64,000 nt of DNA from Symbiobacterium thermophilum. GTDB taxonomy: Bacteria > Bacillota > Sulfobacillia > DYFQ01. Of the stretch, positions 8,501 through 15,792 are shown piece after piece. The notes under the pieces were generated by a model. That model was not told where the DNA came from and did not search any database. It saw only the letters and a program-made list of their open reading frames with translations. The number at the start of each line of letters is the position of its first letter. Position 1 is the stretch's first letter. The stretch is from NCBI GenBank assembly GCA_020725105.1, contig DYFQ01000001.1, positions 45,176 to 109,175 on the forward strand, given 5' to 3'. Both the position numbers and the translations under genes were made by a program.

Positions 8501-9143
8501 GACCCTCCTGGGCGTGCTCGACCTCGAGCTCGAGCTTCAGGCCGGGCTGGGTGCCGTCCTCCGGCCGGGCCTGCTGGAGGTGGGCTTCGGGACCCCGCCC
8601 GGCCCCCGCCAGGACCCGGCCAGCACCGAGGAGCCCCTGGTGCTCTCCGGCGGGGACGGCCGGCCCGTGGCGATCCTGGGCAAGATCGACCGGGTCGACC
8701 TGGCCGACGACGGGACCTTCGTGGTGCTCGACTACAAGAGCGGGAAGGGCTCGCCTTTCTCCCGCATCGACCAGGGCCTGGACCTGCAGATTCCCCTCTA
8801 CCTCCTGGCCGTCCGGGAGGTCCTGCTGCCGGGCACCCGGGCGGCCGGCGGCGGCTTCCTCTCCCTGCGGCACCGGGAGCGGAACCAGGGCCTGTGGCGG
8901 GCCGACCTGCAGGAATACCACGGTGTGAGCCCGAGAGTGAAAGGCTTCCTCGAACCCGAGGCCTGGGAGGCGGCGCTCGACCGCGCCAGAGCCTACGTGG
9001 CGGGCTACGTGGGCTCCATCCGGGACGGCGACTTCCGCGTCCACCCCCGGGACTGCCTGCGGGAGCGGGGCTGTCCCTACGGCGACATCTGCCGTTACGA
9101 GCGGTGGCGGGCGGCCCGGAAGGCGGGTGAGACGGAGCCTTGA
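5580..9143 (+). CDS. addB: AddB/RexB-like helicase-nuclease subunit B
   Basis: A 1187-residue protein that partners AddA in the heterodimer that resects double-strand breaks for RecA. The C-terminal PD-(D/E)XK nuclease is clear: LGGLYHRILAAF, KIDRVD, LDYKSGKG near residue 1050. A cysteine set for a 4Fe-4S cluster is also visible: HCPFLYLC near 882-889 and C-x5-C-x5-C in CLRERGCPYGDIC near 1158-1170. The N-terminal part has the inactivated-helicase layout (FLYLVPTAALRERV), but the usual GRxGSGKT Walker A at the start is absent. Residues ~300-337 are a Gly/Ala/Pro/Glu repeat encoded by six 18-bp DNA repeats. Its stop overlaps the TTG start of addA (TTGA), so the two subunits are translationally coupled. 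Confidence 0.9.
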   Translation: MRGLVGPDVRRERRRLVAELAAAAAAGTAGEFLYLVPTAALRERVYRSVLADPGVRGFSRLQVYDPPGLARALLELRPAARRRLGEEGKRTLVRRVLERLAEAGRLRYLAGMVGFPGVVRAVGDVVGELKRAAADPAAVAAALDGLASPRLADLVLVYREYQAALDRLGAIDPDDAILLAADVAAAVPPLARRAVLDGFRSLTPAQVRLLRAVLDRIPEVTVNLEYDAARPELFEPVAELCRALGLRLEAGGSPAGGATGGSAGCGGAAGGEATLDRLRRALFSPAAPQRAEKAAPAGDGEPAGAGEPAGAGEPVGTAGPAGAAGPAGTAEPAGAEPAEPAVVLMAAPTPAAELDLVARTVKGYLAEGRDPAGVAVIVRSLATSGPALVQALERAGVPVARRPAVPAGQVPAVRAVLKVLAAAANPGADAVVALAKSGYCRVGDLDPAELEEGLRALGMPAGLEAFRDRWGRLEEPLRRRLTEVAAASGSGEEGAGPRSLWSDPEEQDPMSPRRVRATWDRLVRLRAAVDSVAEALARVPPEGTFRQLADGLWEAVAALGLPERVLEAAEVSGGLGLVAGDLRGLESVARALAETAWVEEAEGAPARGRETFAGLVEDLVARVEVELPAGRGGEQGAGSQTGVAVLEAAQADGLEFPVVLVTGLVEGPGGFPRRFREDWLLPEADRALLRREGIPVESLAALDRREALLFYSAVAAASERLVLSLAQTDGEGRPLLVSRFLSEAERRAVEGRVPVARAAGPRGPVPDLAAVTNPAELRLALLHALWRRPAGDCGAGGSVVAPGAGNGPSDEVLLLDVYRNLVERGELPEELFQRVAAEDARDRRGFGRWEGRLTDPAARRLAGHAFGEHYRFSPSGLNDYAHCPFLYLCRHVLGLEPPEPVRDEADPMLLGGLYHRILAAFLGRLRGRSLREEPPEDLRDALRAEVRAACDEFEAVNVFVHPGLWALTRAEVEETLLGVLDLELELQAGLGAVLRPGLLEVGFGTPPGPRQDPASTEEPLVLSGGDGRPVAILGKIDRVDLADDGTFVVLDYKSGKGSPFSRIDQGLDLQIPLYLLAVREVLLPGTRAAGGGFLSLRHRERNQGLWRADLQEYHGVSPRVKGFLEPEAWEAALDRARAYVAGYVGSIRDGDFRVHPRDCLRERGCPYGDICRYERWRAARKAGETEP
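6480..6587 (+). repeat. Six 18-bp tandem repeats inside addB
   Basis: Units begin GAACCGGCGGGAGCGGGG; the first two are identical and the later ones are diverged. They encode EPAGAG, EPAGAG, EPVGTA, GPAGAA, GPAGTA and EPAGAE. The repeat length is a multiple of three, so copy-number change would keep the addB frame. It is probably a flexible linker between helicase-like subdomains. Confidence 0.85.
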
Positions 9144-12100
9144 GCGCTTCGGCCAGGCCCCGGGGATCCACCGGCGAGCAGCGCCGGGCCATCACCACCG
9201 TCGACCGCGACCTGGCCGTGTCCGCCTCGGCCGGCGCCGGAAAGACCAGGGTGCTGGTGGAACGCCTGGTCCACCTGCTGGAGTCCGGCGCCGCCGACCT
9301 CGGCCAGGTGGCCGCCATCACCTTCACCGAGAAGGCCGCCCAGGAGATGAAGGACCGGGTCAGGCGCCGGCTCACGGAGCGGGAGGAGACGCCCCGCCGG
9401 CGCCGGCTGGCCGAGGGGTTGGAGGGCGCCTACATCTCCACCATCCACGGCTTCTGCCACCGGCTGCTGGCGGAACACCCGGTGGAGGCGGGCCTCGACC
9501 CGGACTTCACCGTGCTCGAGCCGGGAGAAGCCGGCCTGGTGCAGCGCGAGGTGGCGGACGAGGTCATCCTGGCGGCGCTGGGCGGCGTGGCCCCGAGTCC
9601 GGCTGCCGGGCCCGCTGCCGCCGCCGTCGCCAGCCTGGTGAAGACGTACGGCCGGGCCGGACTGGGCCAGCGGTTGGTGGCGGCCTACCGGCAGGTCCGG
9701 GTGGCCGGGCTCGACCTCCCCGCGGCGCGCCATCGCACCCTGGCCGCCCTGCGGGGAGCGGAAGACCGCTTCAGCCAGGCGGCCGCCGGCTACCGCCGCC
9801 TGCTGGACGCCATCCTTGACCGGGAGGCCCAGGTCGCCGCGGCGGCGACGAAGGGGGCCCTGGCCCGGCTGCGGGCCGCCCGCCCGGACGCCCTCAGGGC
9901 GCTTGACCTTCTCTCCAGCGCCGCGGCGGCCGACCCCCAGGTCCTGGATGCCCTGAAAGTGGTGGACGAGACGGCCCGGCTGGTGAAGAAGAACGCCGAC
10001 CGGGCCGTGGCCGGGCTGGTGCGGGAACTGCACCGGGTGGCCGACGAGATCCCCGGGGCGTGGGCCGACACCGTTTCGCCGCCCCTGATCGAGGCGGCCT
10101 TCGGGCTGCTGGAGGCCCTGGAACGCCGCTACCGCGAGGAAAAGGACCGCCGGCGGAGCCTGGACTTCGAGGAGCTTCAGGAACGCGCCCTACGCCTGCT
10201 GGGGCCGGGGTCTCCGGTCCGGGCCGCCGTCCGGAGCCGGCTGCGCTACGTGATGGTCGACGAGTTGCAGGACACCGACCCGCTGCAGGAGGCCATCCTG
10301 CTGGCCTTGTGCGCTCCGGAACGGCTTGCCGGCGCGGGTCCGGGGGCGGCGGGCCCCCGCCCCAACCTGATGGTGGTGGGCGACCCGGTTCAGTCCATCT
10401 ACCGCTTCCGCGGCGCCGACGTGGAGGTGTTCTACCGGCTGCGCCGGGCCATCAAGGCCTGGGGCGGCGAGGAAGTGTCGCTGCTGGAGAACTTTCGCAG
10501 CGACCGGCGGCTGGTGGACTTCACCAACGCCGTCTTCACCGCGGTCATGGAGGGGCCGGGCGGCCCGGCCGAGGCGGCGGTCGGAGTGCGGGCGGCGGAG
10601 GCGGCCCGCCAGGCCCGGGCGGGTGAGACGGCGGCCGGGCCGGTCCCTGCCCCGGCTCCCGAGCCCAACGTCTACGAACCCGCCACCGCCTGGCGTCGGG
10701 CCGCCACGGACGAGCCCGTGGTGGAGCTGGTGTTCCCCGTGCCTCCCGACGGGGCGGGCGCCGACGAGTGCCGGGAACTCGAGGCCCGGGCGCTGGCGGC
10801 CCGGCTGCGGGACGTGGTGGAGGGCGGCCGGGCGCGGGTCTGGGAGGAGACCGGCGCCGGCTGGGTCGACCGGCCGGTCCGCTACGGCGACATCGCCGTC
10901 CTCTTCCGGGCGATGACCGCTCTCTCCACCTTCGAGCGGGCCCTCAGGGAGCACGGCGTCCCGTACTACACCGTGGGCGGTCGCGACTACTTCCACCGCC
11001 AGGAGGTAAAGGACGTCGTCAACCTCTTGCGGGCCCTCGAACGCCCCGGCGACCCGGTGGCCCTGGCCGGCGTGCTGCGCTCACCCTGCTTCGGCCTGTC
11101 CGACGAGACCCTGTTCTGGTTCGCCCAGACCTATCCCGAGCGTCCCTGGTCCCGGGCAATCCTTGAGGGTGAGGTCCCCTCCGAGGTGGAGCCGGCGGAG
11201 GCGGCCCGCCTGGAGCGGGCCCGCCGGGTGATCGACCGGTTGCGGCGGCTGAGGAACCGGGTCCCCCTGGCCCAACTCATCGCCGAGGCGCTGGAAGCCA
11301 CGGACTATCTCGCGGTGCTGGCCACCAGGTTCGGCGGGGTCCAGATGGTGGCCAACGTGCAAAAGCTTGTGGCCCTGGCCGAAGGCTTCGAGGCGCGGGA
11401 GCCCCGGCTGCTGCGGGACTTTCTGGACCACCTGGAGGGCCTGGTCGAGGCGGCGGAGGCCGAGCCCGAGGCCGTCGTCGAGACCGAGGGCGCCCACGCC
11501 GTGAAGCTGCTCACCATTCACCGGGCCAAGGGCCTCGAGTTCCCCGTGGTGGCCGTGGCCGACCTGGCCCGCCGCTTCAGAAATCCCGGCGCCGACCTGG
11601 CCTTTCACCCCTGGCTGGGCCTGGGACTGTCCGTCCCCGGCCCCGGGGGACGCGTGGCGTCGGCGCTGCTCTCCCGGATCCGGGAGGACGAGGCCCGGCG
11701 CGACTTTCTCGAGGAGCAGCGGCTGCTCTACGTGGCCCTGACCAGGGCGCGGGACTACCTCCTGCTGTCAGGCTGCGAGCCCAGGCTGGAGATCCACCGG
11801 GCCTACGGGGAACTCCCCAACTGGCTGGGGTGGATCTGCAAGGTGCTGGACCTGGGTGACGTCCCCGCGGCTCCGGAGATCCTGGAGCGCGGCCCGCTCA
11901 GGGTTCGCCTCACCAGGGACGTGAGGGTGGGCCAGGGGCCGCCGCCGGGCGAGGAGGCGGGGGCAGGCGAGGGACCGGCTTCCGGCGAGGGGCCGGCGCC
12001 GGGCCCCGCGGCAGCGGAGCCGGCGGCCGCGGCCGGGCGGCGGTCGCCGCTGGTTCGCCGGTACCCCGGCCTGACCCGCGGCCAGCCCGCGGGCCCGCCG

Positions 12101-13063
12101 GATCCGCCGGACCCGGGGGCGTCCGCTTCCCTGGCGGCGCGGGTGGCGGCCATCCTTCGCCGGGCCCATCCCGTTTCCGAGCCGGAGACGCCTCTGGTGT
12201 CGCTGACCGCGACCGAGCTTCTGGCAGCCGCGGAATGCCCGCGCCGGTACGTCCTGCGCTACCGCCTCGGGGTGCCCGAGCCGGGCGGGTGGCTGGTGAG
12301 GCAGGGCGGCCGGCGGTGGGGGACCGGGCGGGACGGGTCTGGCGAACAGGAGTTCGACCCGTTGCTCCGGGGCCGCCTGGTCCACCGCGCCTGCCAGCTT
12401 GCCGACGCCACGGCGGCGGGCGGCCGCGACGCCGCCGGGCTTCTGGAACTGGCGCTGACGGAGGAAGGGGTCGAGCCCGGTCTGACCGGGACGGCCCTGG
12501 AGGCGCTGGTGCCCCTGGTCGAGGCCTACCTGGCCAGCGACCTTTTCCGCGAGATCGCGGCGGCCGAGTGGCGGCTGAGCGAGGTGCCGTTCACCCTCAA
12601 GCTGGCCGGCGACCTGGTCTTGCGGGGCCAGATGGACAAGGTGTTCGGCAGCGGCAACCGGGCGGCCCTGGTCGACTTCAAGACCGACCTGGTTGCTGAG
12701 GGTGATGTTCCCGGCCGGGCCGAACACTACCGCCCCCAGCTTCTGGCGTACGAACTGGCCGCCCGGCAGGTCTTCGGCTGGGACCTGGCGTGGACCGGCC
12801 TCTACTTCTTGCAGCCCCGCCGGCTGTGGCGCCTGCCGCCCGGACCCGCCGCACCCGGCGTGCCGGGAGAGGCCCGGGAAACCGTGCTGGCGCTGGCCGG
12901 CCGGGTCCGGGCGCTCCGGCGGGGCGAGGTCCCCGGCGGCGTCTCCGGTCAGGCGGGACTGTGCCCGGACTGTCCGCACCCCGCCCTGTGCGTGGCGGTG
13001 GGCCTCGGGCCGCCGCTCGTCCACTCCTGGTTCCGTTCGGGGGGCCGGCAGCATGGAGCTTGA
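9140..13063 (+). CDS. addA: AddA helicase-nuclease subunit A
   Basis: A 1307-residue UvrD-family helicase with C-terminal nuclease, and the motor of AddAB. Motifs: Walker A SAGAGKT near residues 30-36, AITFTEKAAQEMKDRV (Ia), VMVDELQDTDPLQ (II; usual DEFQDT is DELQDT here), VVGDPVQSIYRFRGAD (III), LLTIHRAKGLEFPVV (V), LLYVALTRARDYLLL (VI). The nuclease domain carries RGRLVHRACQ and ALVDFKTD. A Gly/Glu/Pro/Ala-rich insertion of about 35 residues lies near residue 935, between helicase and nuclease. The TTG start at 9140 overlaps the addB stop. The 3' end overlaps the following short-chain dehydrogenase by 11 bases, so all three are probably co-transcribed. Confidence 0.95.
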   Translation: MSASARPRGSTGEQRRAITTVDRDLAVSASAGAGKTRVLVERLVHLLESGAADLGQVAAITFTEKAAQEMKDRVRRRLTEREETPRRRRLAEGLEGAYISTIHGFCHRLLAEHPVEAGLDPDFTVLEPGEAGLVQREVADEVILAALGGVAPSPAAGPAAAAVASLVKTYGRAGLGQRLVAAYRQVRVAGLDLPAARHRTLAALRGAEDRFSQAAAGYRRLLDAILDREAQVAAAATKGALARLRAARPDALRALDLLSSAAAADPQVLDALKVVDETARLVKKNADRAVAGLVRELHRVADEIPGAWADTVSPPLIEAAFGLLEALERRYREEKDRRRSLDFEELQERALRLLGPGSPVRAAVRSRLRYVMVDELQDTDPLQEAILLALCAPERLAGAGPGAAGPRPNLMVVGDPVQSIYRFRGADVEVFYRLRRAIKAWGGEEVSLLENFRSDRRLVDFTNAVFTAVMEGPGGPAEAAVGVRAAEAARQARAGETAAGPVPAPAPEPNVYEPATAWRRAATDEPVVELVFPVPPDGAGADECRELEARALAARLRDVVEGGRARVWEETGAGWVDRPVRYGDIAVLFRAMTALSTFERALREHGVPYYTVGGRDYFHRQEVKDVVNLLRALERPGDPVALAGVLRSPCFGLSDETLFWFAQTYPERPWSRAILEGEVPSEVEPAEAARLERARRVIDRLRRLRNRVPLAQLIAEALEATDYLAVLATRFGGVQMVANVQKLVALAEGFEAREPRLLRDFLDHLEGLVEAAEAEPEAVVETEGAHAVKLLTIHRAKGLEFPVVAVADLARRFRNPGADLAFHPWLGLGLSVPGPGGRVASALLSRIREDEARRDFLEEQRLLYVALTRARDYLLLSGCEPRLEIHRAYGELPNWLGWICKVLDLGDVPAAPEILERGPLRVRLTRDVRVGQGPPPGEEAGAGEGPASGEGPAPGPAAAEPAAAAGRRSPLVRRYPGLTRGQPAGPPDPPDPGASASLAARVAAILRRAHPVSEPETPLVSLTATELLAAAECPRRYVLRYRLGVPEPGGWLVRQGGRRWGTGRDGSGEQEFDPLLRGRLVHRACQLADATAAGGRDAAGLLELALTEEGVEPGLTGTALEALVPLVEAYLASDLFREIAAAEWRLSEVPFTLKLAGDLVLRGQMDKVFGSGNRAALVDFKTDLVAEGDVPGRAEHYRPQLLAYELAARQVFGWDLAWTGLYFLQPRRLWRLPPGPAAPGVPGEARETVLALAGRVRALRRGEVPGGVSGQAGLCPDCPHPALCVAVGLGPPLVHSWFRSGGRQHGA

Positions 13064-13784
13064 GGGAAAGGTCGCCCTGGTGACGGGGGCGGGCCGGGGC
13101 ATCGGGCGGGCCATTGCCGCCCGGCTGGCTGCGGCCCGGGCCACCGTCGTCGTGAACGACCTCGACGAGGCCCGGGCCGAGGAGGTTGCCGGGGAGATAG
13201 CGGCGGCCGGCGGGCGGGCCGTGGCGGCGGTGGCCGACGTCGGTTCGCCCCTGGGCGTGGACGCCATGTTCACCCGCGTCGCCGAGGTCTTGTGCCACCT
13301 GGACGTCCTGGTGAACAACGCCGGCACGGGCTTCGCCCCCCAGGACTTCCTGGACCTTGGCGAGGCCGAGTGGGACCGGGTCCTGGCGACCAACCTGAAA
13401 GGGGCGTATCTCTGCAGCCGGGCCGCGGTGCCGCTGATGATGGGCCGTGGAGGCGGGGTCATCGTCAACCTGTCGTCCACCTCGGCCCGGGGCTACCGGC
13501 GCCAGGCGGCCTACTCCGCCTCCAAGGGCGGCCTGGTGTCCCTCACCCGCTCACTGGCTCTGGAACTGGGGGCCTACGGGATCAGGGTGAACGCCGTCGA
13601 GCCGGGCTGGATCGCCACGGAAGAGAACGTGCCCGACGCGGCCGGACGGGCCTGGCTCCTGGAACACTGCGCCCTGGGCCGCGCGGGGCAGCCCGACGAG
13701 GTGGCCGCAGCCGTGCTGTTCCTGTGCGGACCGGACGCCAGCTACATCACGGGCGCCGTCCTGACGGTGGACGGCGGGCTCTGA
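13053..13784 (+). CDS. FabG-like short-chain dehydrogenase/reductase
   Basis: A 243-residue classical SDR. The Rossmann motif TGAGRGIG is at residues 12-19, NNAG near 89, the catalytic Ser in NLSSTSA, and Tyr-Lys in AYSASKGG, with the usual C-terminal TGAVLTVDGG. The aspartate in VVVNDLDEARA after beta-2 suggests NAD(H) preference. The substrate cannot be told from the sequence; 3-oxoacyl-ACP/CoA reduction or a secondary alcohol is likely. ATG at 13053 lies inside the addA 3' end (11-bp overlap), so translation is coupled even though the function is unrelated to repair. Confidence 0.88.
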   Translation: MELEGKVALVTGAGRGIGRAIAARLAAARATVVVNDLDEARAEEVAGEIAAAGGRAVAAVADVGSPLGVDAMFTRVAEVLCHLDVLVNNAGTGFAPQDFLDLGEAEWDRVLATNLKGAYLCSRAAVPLMMGRGGGVIVNLSSTSARGYRRQAAYSASKGGLVSLTRSLALELGAYGIRVNAVEPGWIATEENVPDAAGRAWLLEHCALGRAGQPDEVAAAVLFLCGPDASYITGAVLTVDGGL

Positions 13785-13796
13785 GACGGCGCCGCC

Positions 13797-13817
13797 GAGC
13801 CCGCGCCTGCCGGGCTC
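13797..13817. terminator. Hairpin between convergent genes
   Basis: GAGCCCG and CGGGCTC form a 7-bp stem with a 7-base loop between the convergent SDR and acetyltransferase genes, overlapping the stop codon of the latter. It could serve both strands; no T-run follows, so termination is only inferred. Confidence 0.45.
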
Positions 13818-14658
13818 AGAAGAGCAGGTTGATCCGTTCCGGGTCGAAGCTCACCCGGGGCGGCCCGGGGTCCGCCACGGCCCGCTCGATCATGGCCCGC
13901 AGCTCGTCCGGGGTGACCACGTCCCCGCCGCAGCGGCCGCGGCCGTTGACAAAGAGCGCCCGCACGATACCGTACCTGTTCCTGACCTCCGGGTCGCCCG
14001 CGTTGTACTCCCGCAGCAGCACCCGGTCGCCGTAGCCGGCGCAGACCTCCCTGACGATCAGGACCTCGGCGTAGCCGCAGAGCGGGGTGAAGAAGAGGTC
14101 GACCGCGACCCGGCCCGCCGGGAAGTCCGGATCGAACCGGGGCTCCAGGTACCGCGGCGGCTCGGCCGCGGGCGAAAAGGCCTTCCACATGAGGCGCCCG
14201 ATCCCCCGCCGGGCCGCCTCCACGTACCCGAGCCTACGGAAGTACTCCGCCGGCATGAACCAGAAGCCGTCGGGGTGCTCGTAGCCCTCCACCGCGATGC
14301 CGAGGGCGTTTGTGCGGGCGTCGGCCTCGGCGGCTTCCACCAGGGCCCGGCCGTAGCCGGCCCCGCGCTCGGCGTTCACGCAGTGGATCAGGACCAGCCG
14401 GCCGCCGGCGAAGGGGCGGGCGGCGATCTCGATGGGGCAGTACTGGATGAAGCCGCGGGTGCGGCCGCCCTCCCTCGCGGCCTTGACGCGGAGGCCCGCG
14501 CCCTCCATCCCGGCCAGGTAACCCTGGCGCATGGCGGCGTTTCTGACCCGGGCGGGACCGTGCTCTCCCACGTGGCCGCAGGTGGCCACGTACCAGTCGT
14601 CGCCGCGGTGCACGTCCCGGATCTCCAAGTTTTCCGCCTCCCGCCACGCCGGGGCCAT
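13816..14658 (-). CDS. GNAT acetyltransferase with YoaP-like C-terminal domain
   Basis: A 280-residue protein. The N-terminal half is a GNAT domain: the acetyl-CoA loop appears as NAERGAGYGRALVEAAEADAR near residues 95-118 and is followed by GIAVEGYEH and YFRRLGYVEAARRG. The C-terminal ~90 residues (VDLFFTPLCGYAEVLIVREV, then YGIVRALFVNGR) resemble the thioredoxin-like domain of Bacillus YoaP. Substrate unknown. ATG at 14658 begins the protein. It stands on the minus strand downstream of the dienoyl-CoA reductase-like gene, 17 bases apart, and is likely co-transcribed with it. Confidence 0.75.
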   Translation of the reverse strand: MAPAWREAENLEIRDVHRGDDWYVATCGHVGEHGPARVRNAAMRQGYLAGMEGAGLRVKAAREGGRTRGFIQYCPIEIAARPFAGGRLVLIHCVNAERGAGYGRALVEAAEADARTNALGIAVEGYEHPDGFWFMPAEYFRRLGYVEAARRGIGRLMWKAFSPAAEPPRYLEPRFDPDFPAGRVAVDLFFTPLCGYAEVLIVREVCAGYGDRVLLREYNAGDPEVRNRYGIVRALFVNGRGRCGGDVVTPDELRAMIERAVADPGPPRVSFDPERINLLF

Positions 14659-14675
14659 CAGCAGGGCGTCGGCAC

Positions 14676-15491
14676 CTAGCCGGGCCGGACCTGTTCCAGA
14701 GCCTGCCGGTAGACGAACATGCCCTTGTTGAGCCAGGCGCCGCCGTCGACGGTGAGCACCTCGCCGTTGACGTAGGCGGCGTAGTCGGAAACCAGGTAAG
14801 CGGCGGCCCAGGCGATCTCCTCCGGCCGCCCGAAGCGGTTCAGGGGTACCTGGCTTCGCACCACCCGGGAAGCCTCAGGCGACGCCCAGAGCTGGCTCGC
14901 GGCACCTTCGGTGTCCACCGGGCCGGGGGCGACGGCGTTGGTGCGGATGCCGTACGGGGCCCACTCCACCGCCAGGGTGCGGGTGAGAGAGAGGACCCCC
15001 GCCTTGGCGGCGGCCGAGTGGATGGTGCCGGGGTTACCGTTCCAGGCGTAGGTGGCGATGACGTTCAGGATCTTCCCGCCCTGCCCCCGCTCGATCATCT
15101 GCCGGCCCACGGCGCGGCAGCAGTAGAAGGTGCCGTGGAGCACGATGCCCAGCACGGCGTTCCAGCCGTTCACCGAGAGGTTCTCGGCGGGGCAGATGAA
15201 GTTGCCGGCCGCGTTGTTGACCAGGATGTCGACGGGGCCGAACTCCGCGGCGGTCCGGGCCACCAGGTTGTCGACCTGGGCCGGGTCCCGGACGTCGGTG
15301 GGCACGGCCAGGGCCTCGCCACCGCGGTCGCGGATCTCCCGGGCCGTCGGTTCCAGGTTCTCCAGCTTCCGGCTGGCCAGGACCACCCGGGCCCCCAGGC
15401 GGCTGAACTCGAGGGCCATGGCCTTGCCGAGCCCGGTACCCCCGCCGGTGATGATGGCCACCTGTCCGCCCAAAGCACCTTCTGGCAGCAC
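14676..15491 (-). CDS. SDR of the 2,4-dienoyl-CoA reductase (FadH/DECR) type
   Basis: An SDR with cofactor motif TGGGTGLG, a SRKLENLE stretch expected for NADP binding, NNAAGNF and ILNVIATYAW. The usual catalytic Tyr of YxxxK is replaced: the segment reads HSAAAKAG, which is characteristic of 2,4-dienoyl-CoA reductases such as Bacillus FadH and peroxisomal DECR2. It would reduce 2,4-dienoyl-CoA with NADPH during degradation of unsaturated acyl chains. GTG at 15491 is preferred because GGGGGGAG lies seven bases upstream; a TTG 39 bases further upstream has no good ribosome site. The C-terminal VDGGAWLNKG is conserved. Confidence 0.82.
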   Translation of the reverse strand: MLPEGALGGQVAIITGGGTGLGKAMALEFSRLGARVVLASRKLENLEPTAREIRDRGGEALAVPTDVRDPAQVDNLVARTAAEFGPVDILVNNAAGNFICPAENLSVNGWNAVLGIVLHGTFYCCRAVGRQMIERGQGGKILNVIATYAWNGNPGTIHSAAAKAGVLSLTRTLAVEWAPYGIRTNAVAPGPVDTEGAASQLWASPEASRVVRSQVPLNRFGRPEEIAWAAAYLVSDYAAYVNGEVLTVDGGAWLNKGMFVYRQALEQVRPG

Positions 15492-15792
15492 CTTGCCTCT
15501 CCCCCCGCACAATTGGGAATTCTCCAGCAATTTTCCCGGGAAATAACCTCCTCAGGTCACCGCTGCCAGCTTCGGGGGGTCGGGCGCCTCCTCCTGTCGG
15601 TCGTCCCGCGCCGCCCGCCGTTTGCTCAAGACGGAGAAGCTTTCGTATCGGGCACTGCAGCGGCGGTACGGCAGAGCGGTCAGCGTGCGGGCGCCGGGGA
15701 GGTTCGTCCCGACCCTTCGCCGCAAGGCCGAGCGCGCCGGCGGCAGGCCCGGCCGGTCAAGGTCCAGAAGTAGGCGGCGGGGGGAAGATGCG
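15492..15792. other. Divergent intergenic region, no gene recognised
   Basis: About 300 bases between the divergent FadH-like and amidase genes. It contains an AT-richer patch at 15515-15545 (minus-strand AATTGCTGGAGAATTCCCAA) that could hold the promoter of the FadH-like gene. The plus-strand frame entering the amidase from 15622 is Arg-rich and lacks protein character, so it was not used as an N-terminal extension. Confidence 0.4.

Noticed and set aside
11768..13480. A 570-codon minus-strand frame across the addA-SDR junction
   Set aside because: It spans two recognisable plus-strand genes and has no motif of its own.
15622..15792. 57-codon N-terminal extension of the amidase
   Set aside because: It is a run of Arg/Gly/Ser without protein character, and a good ribosome site precedes the ATG at 15793.
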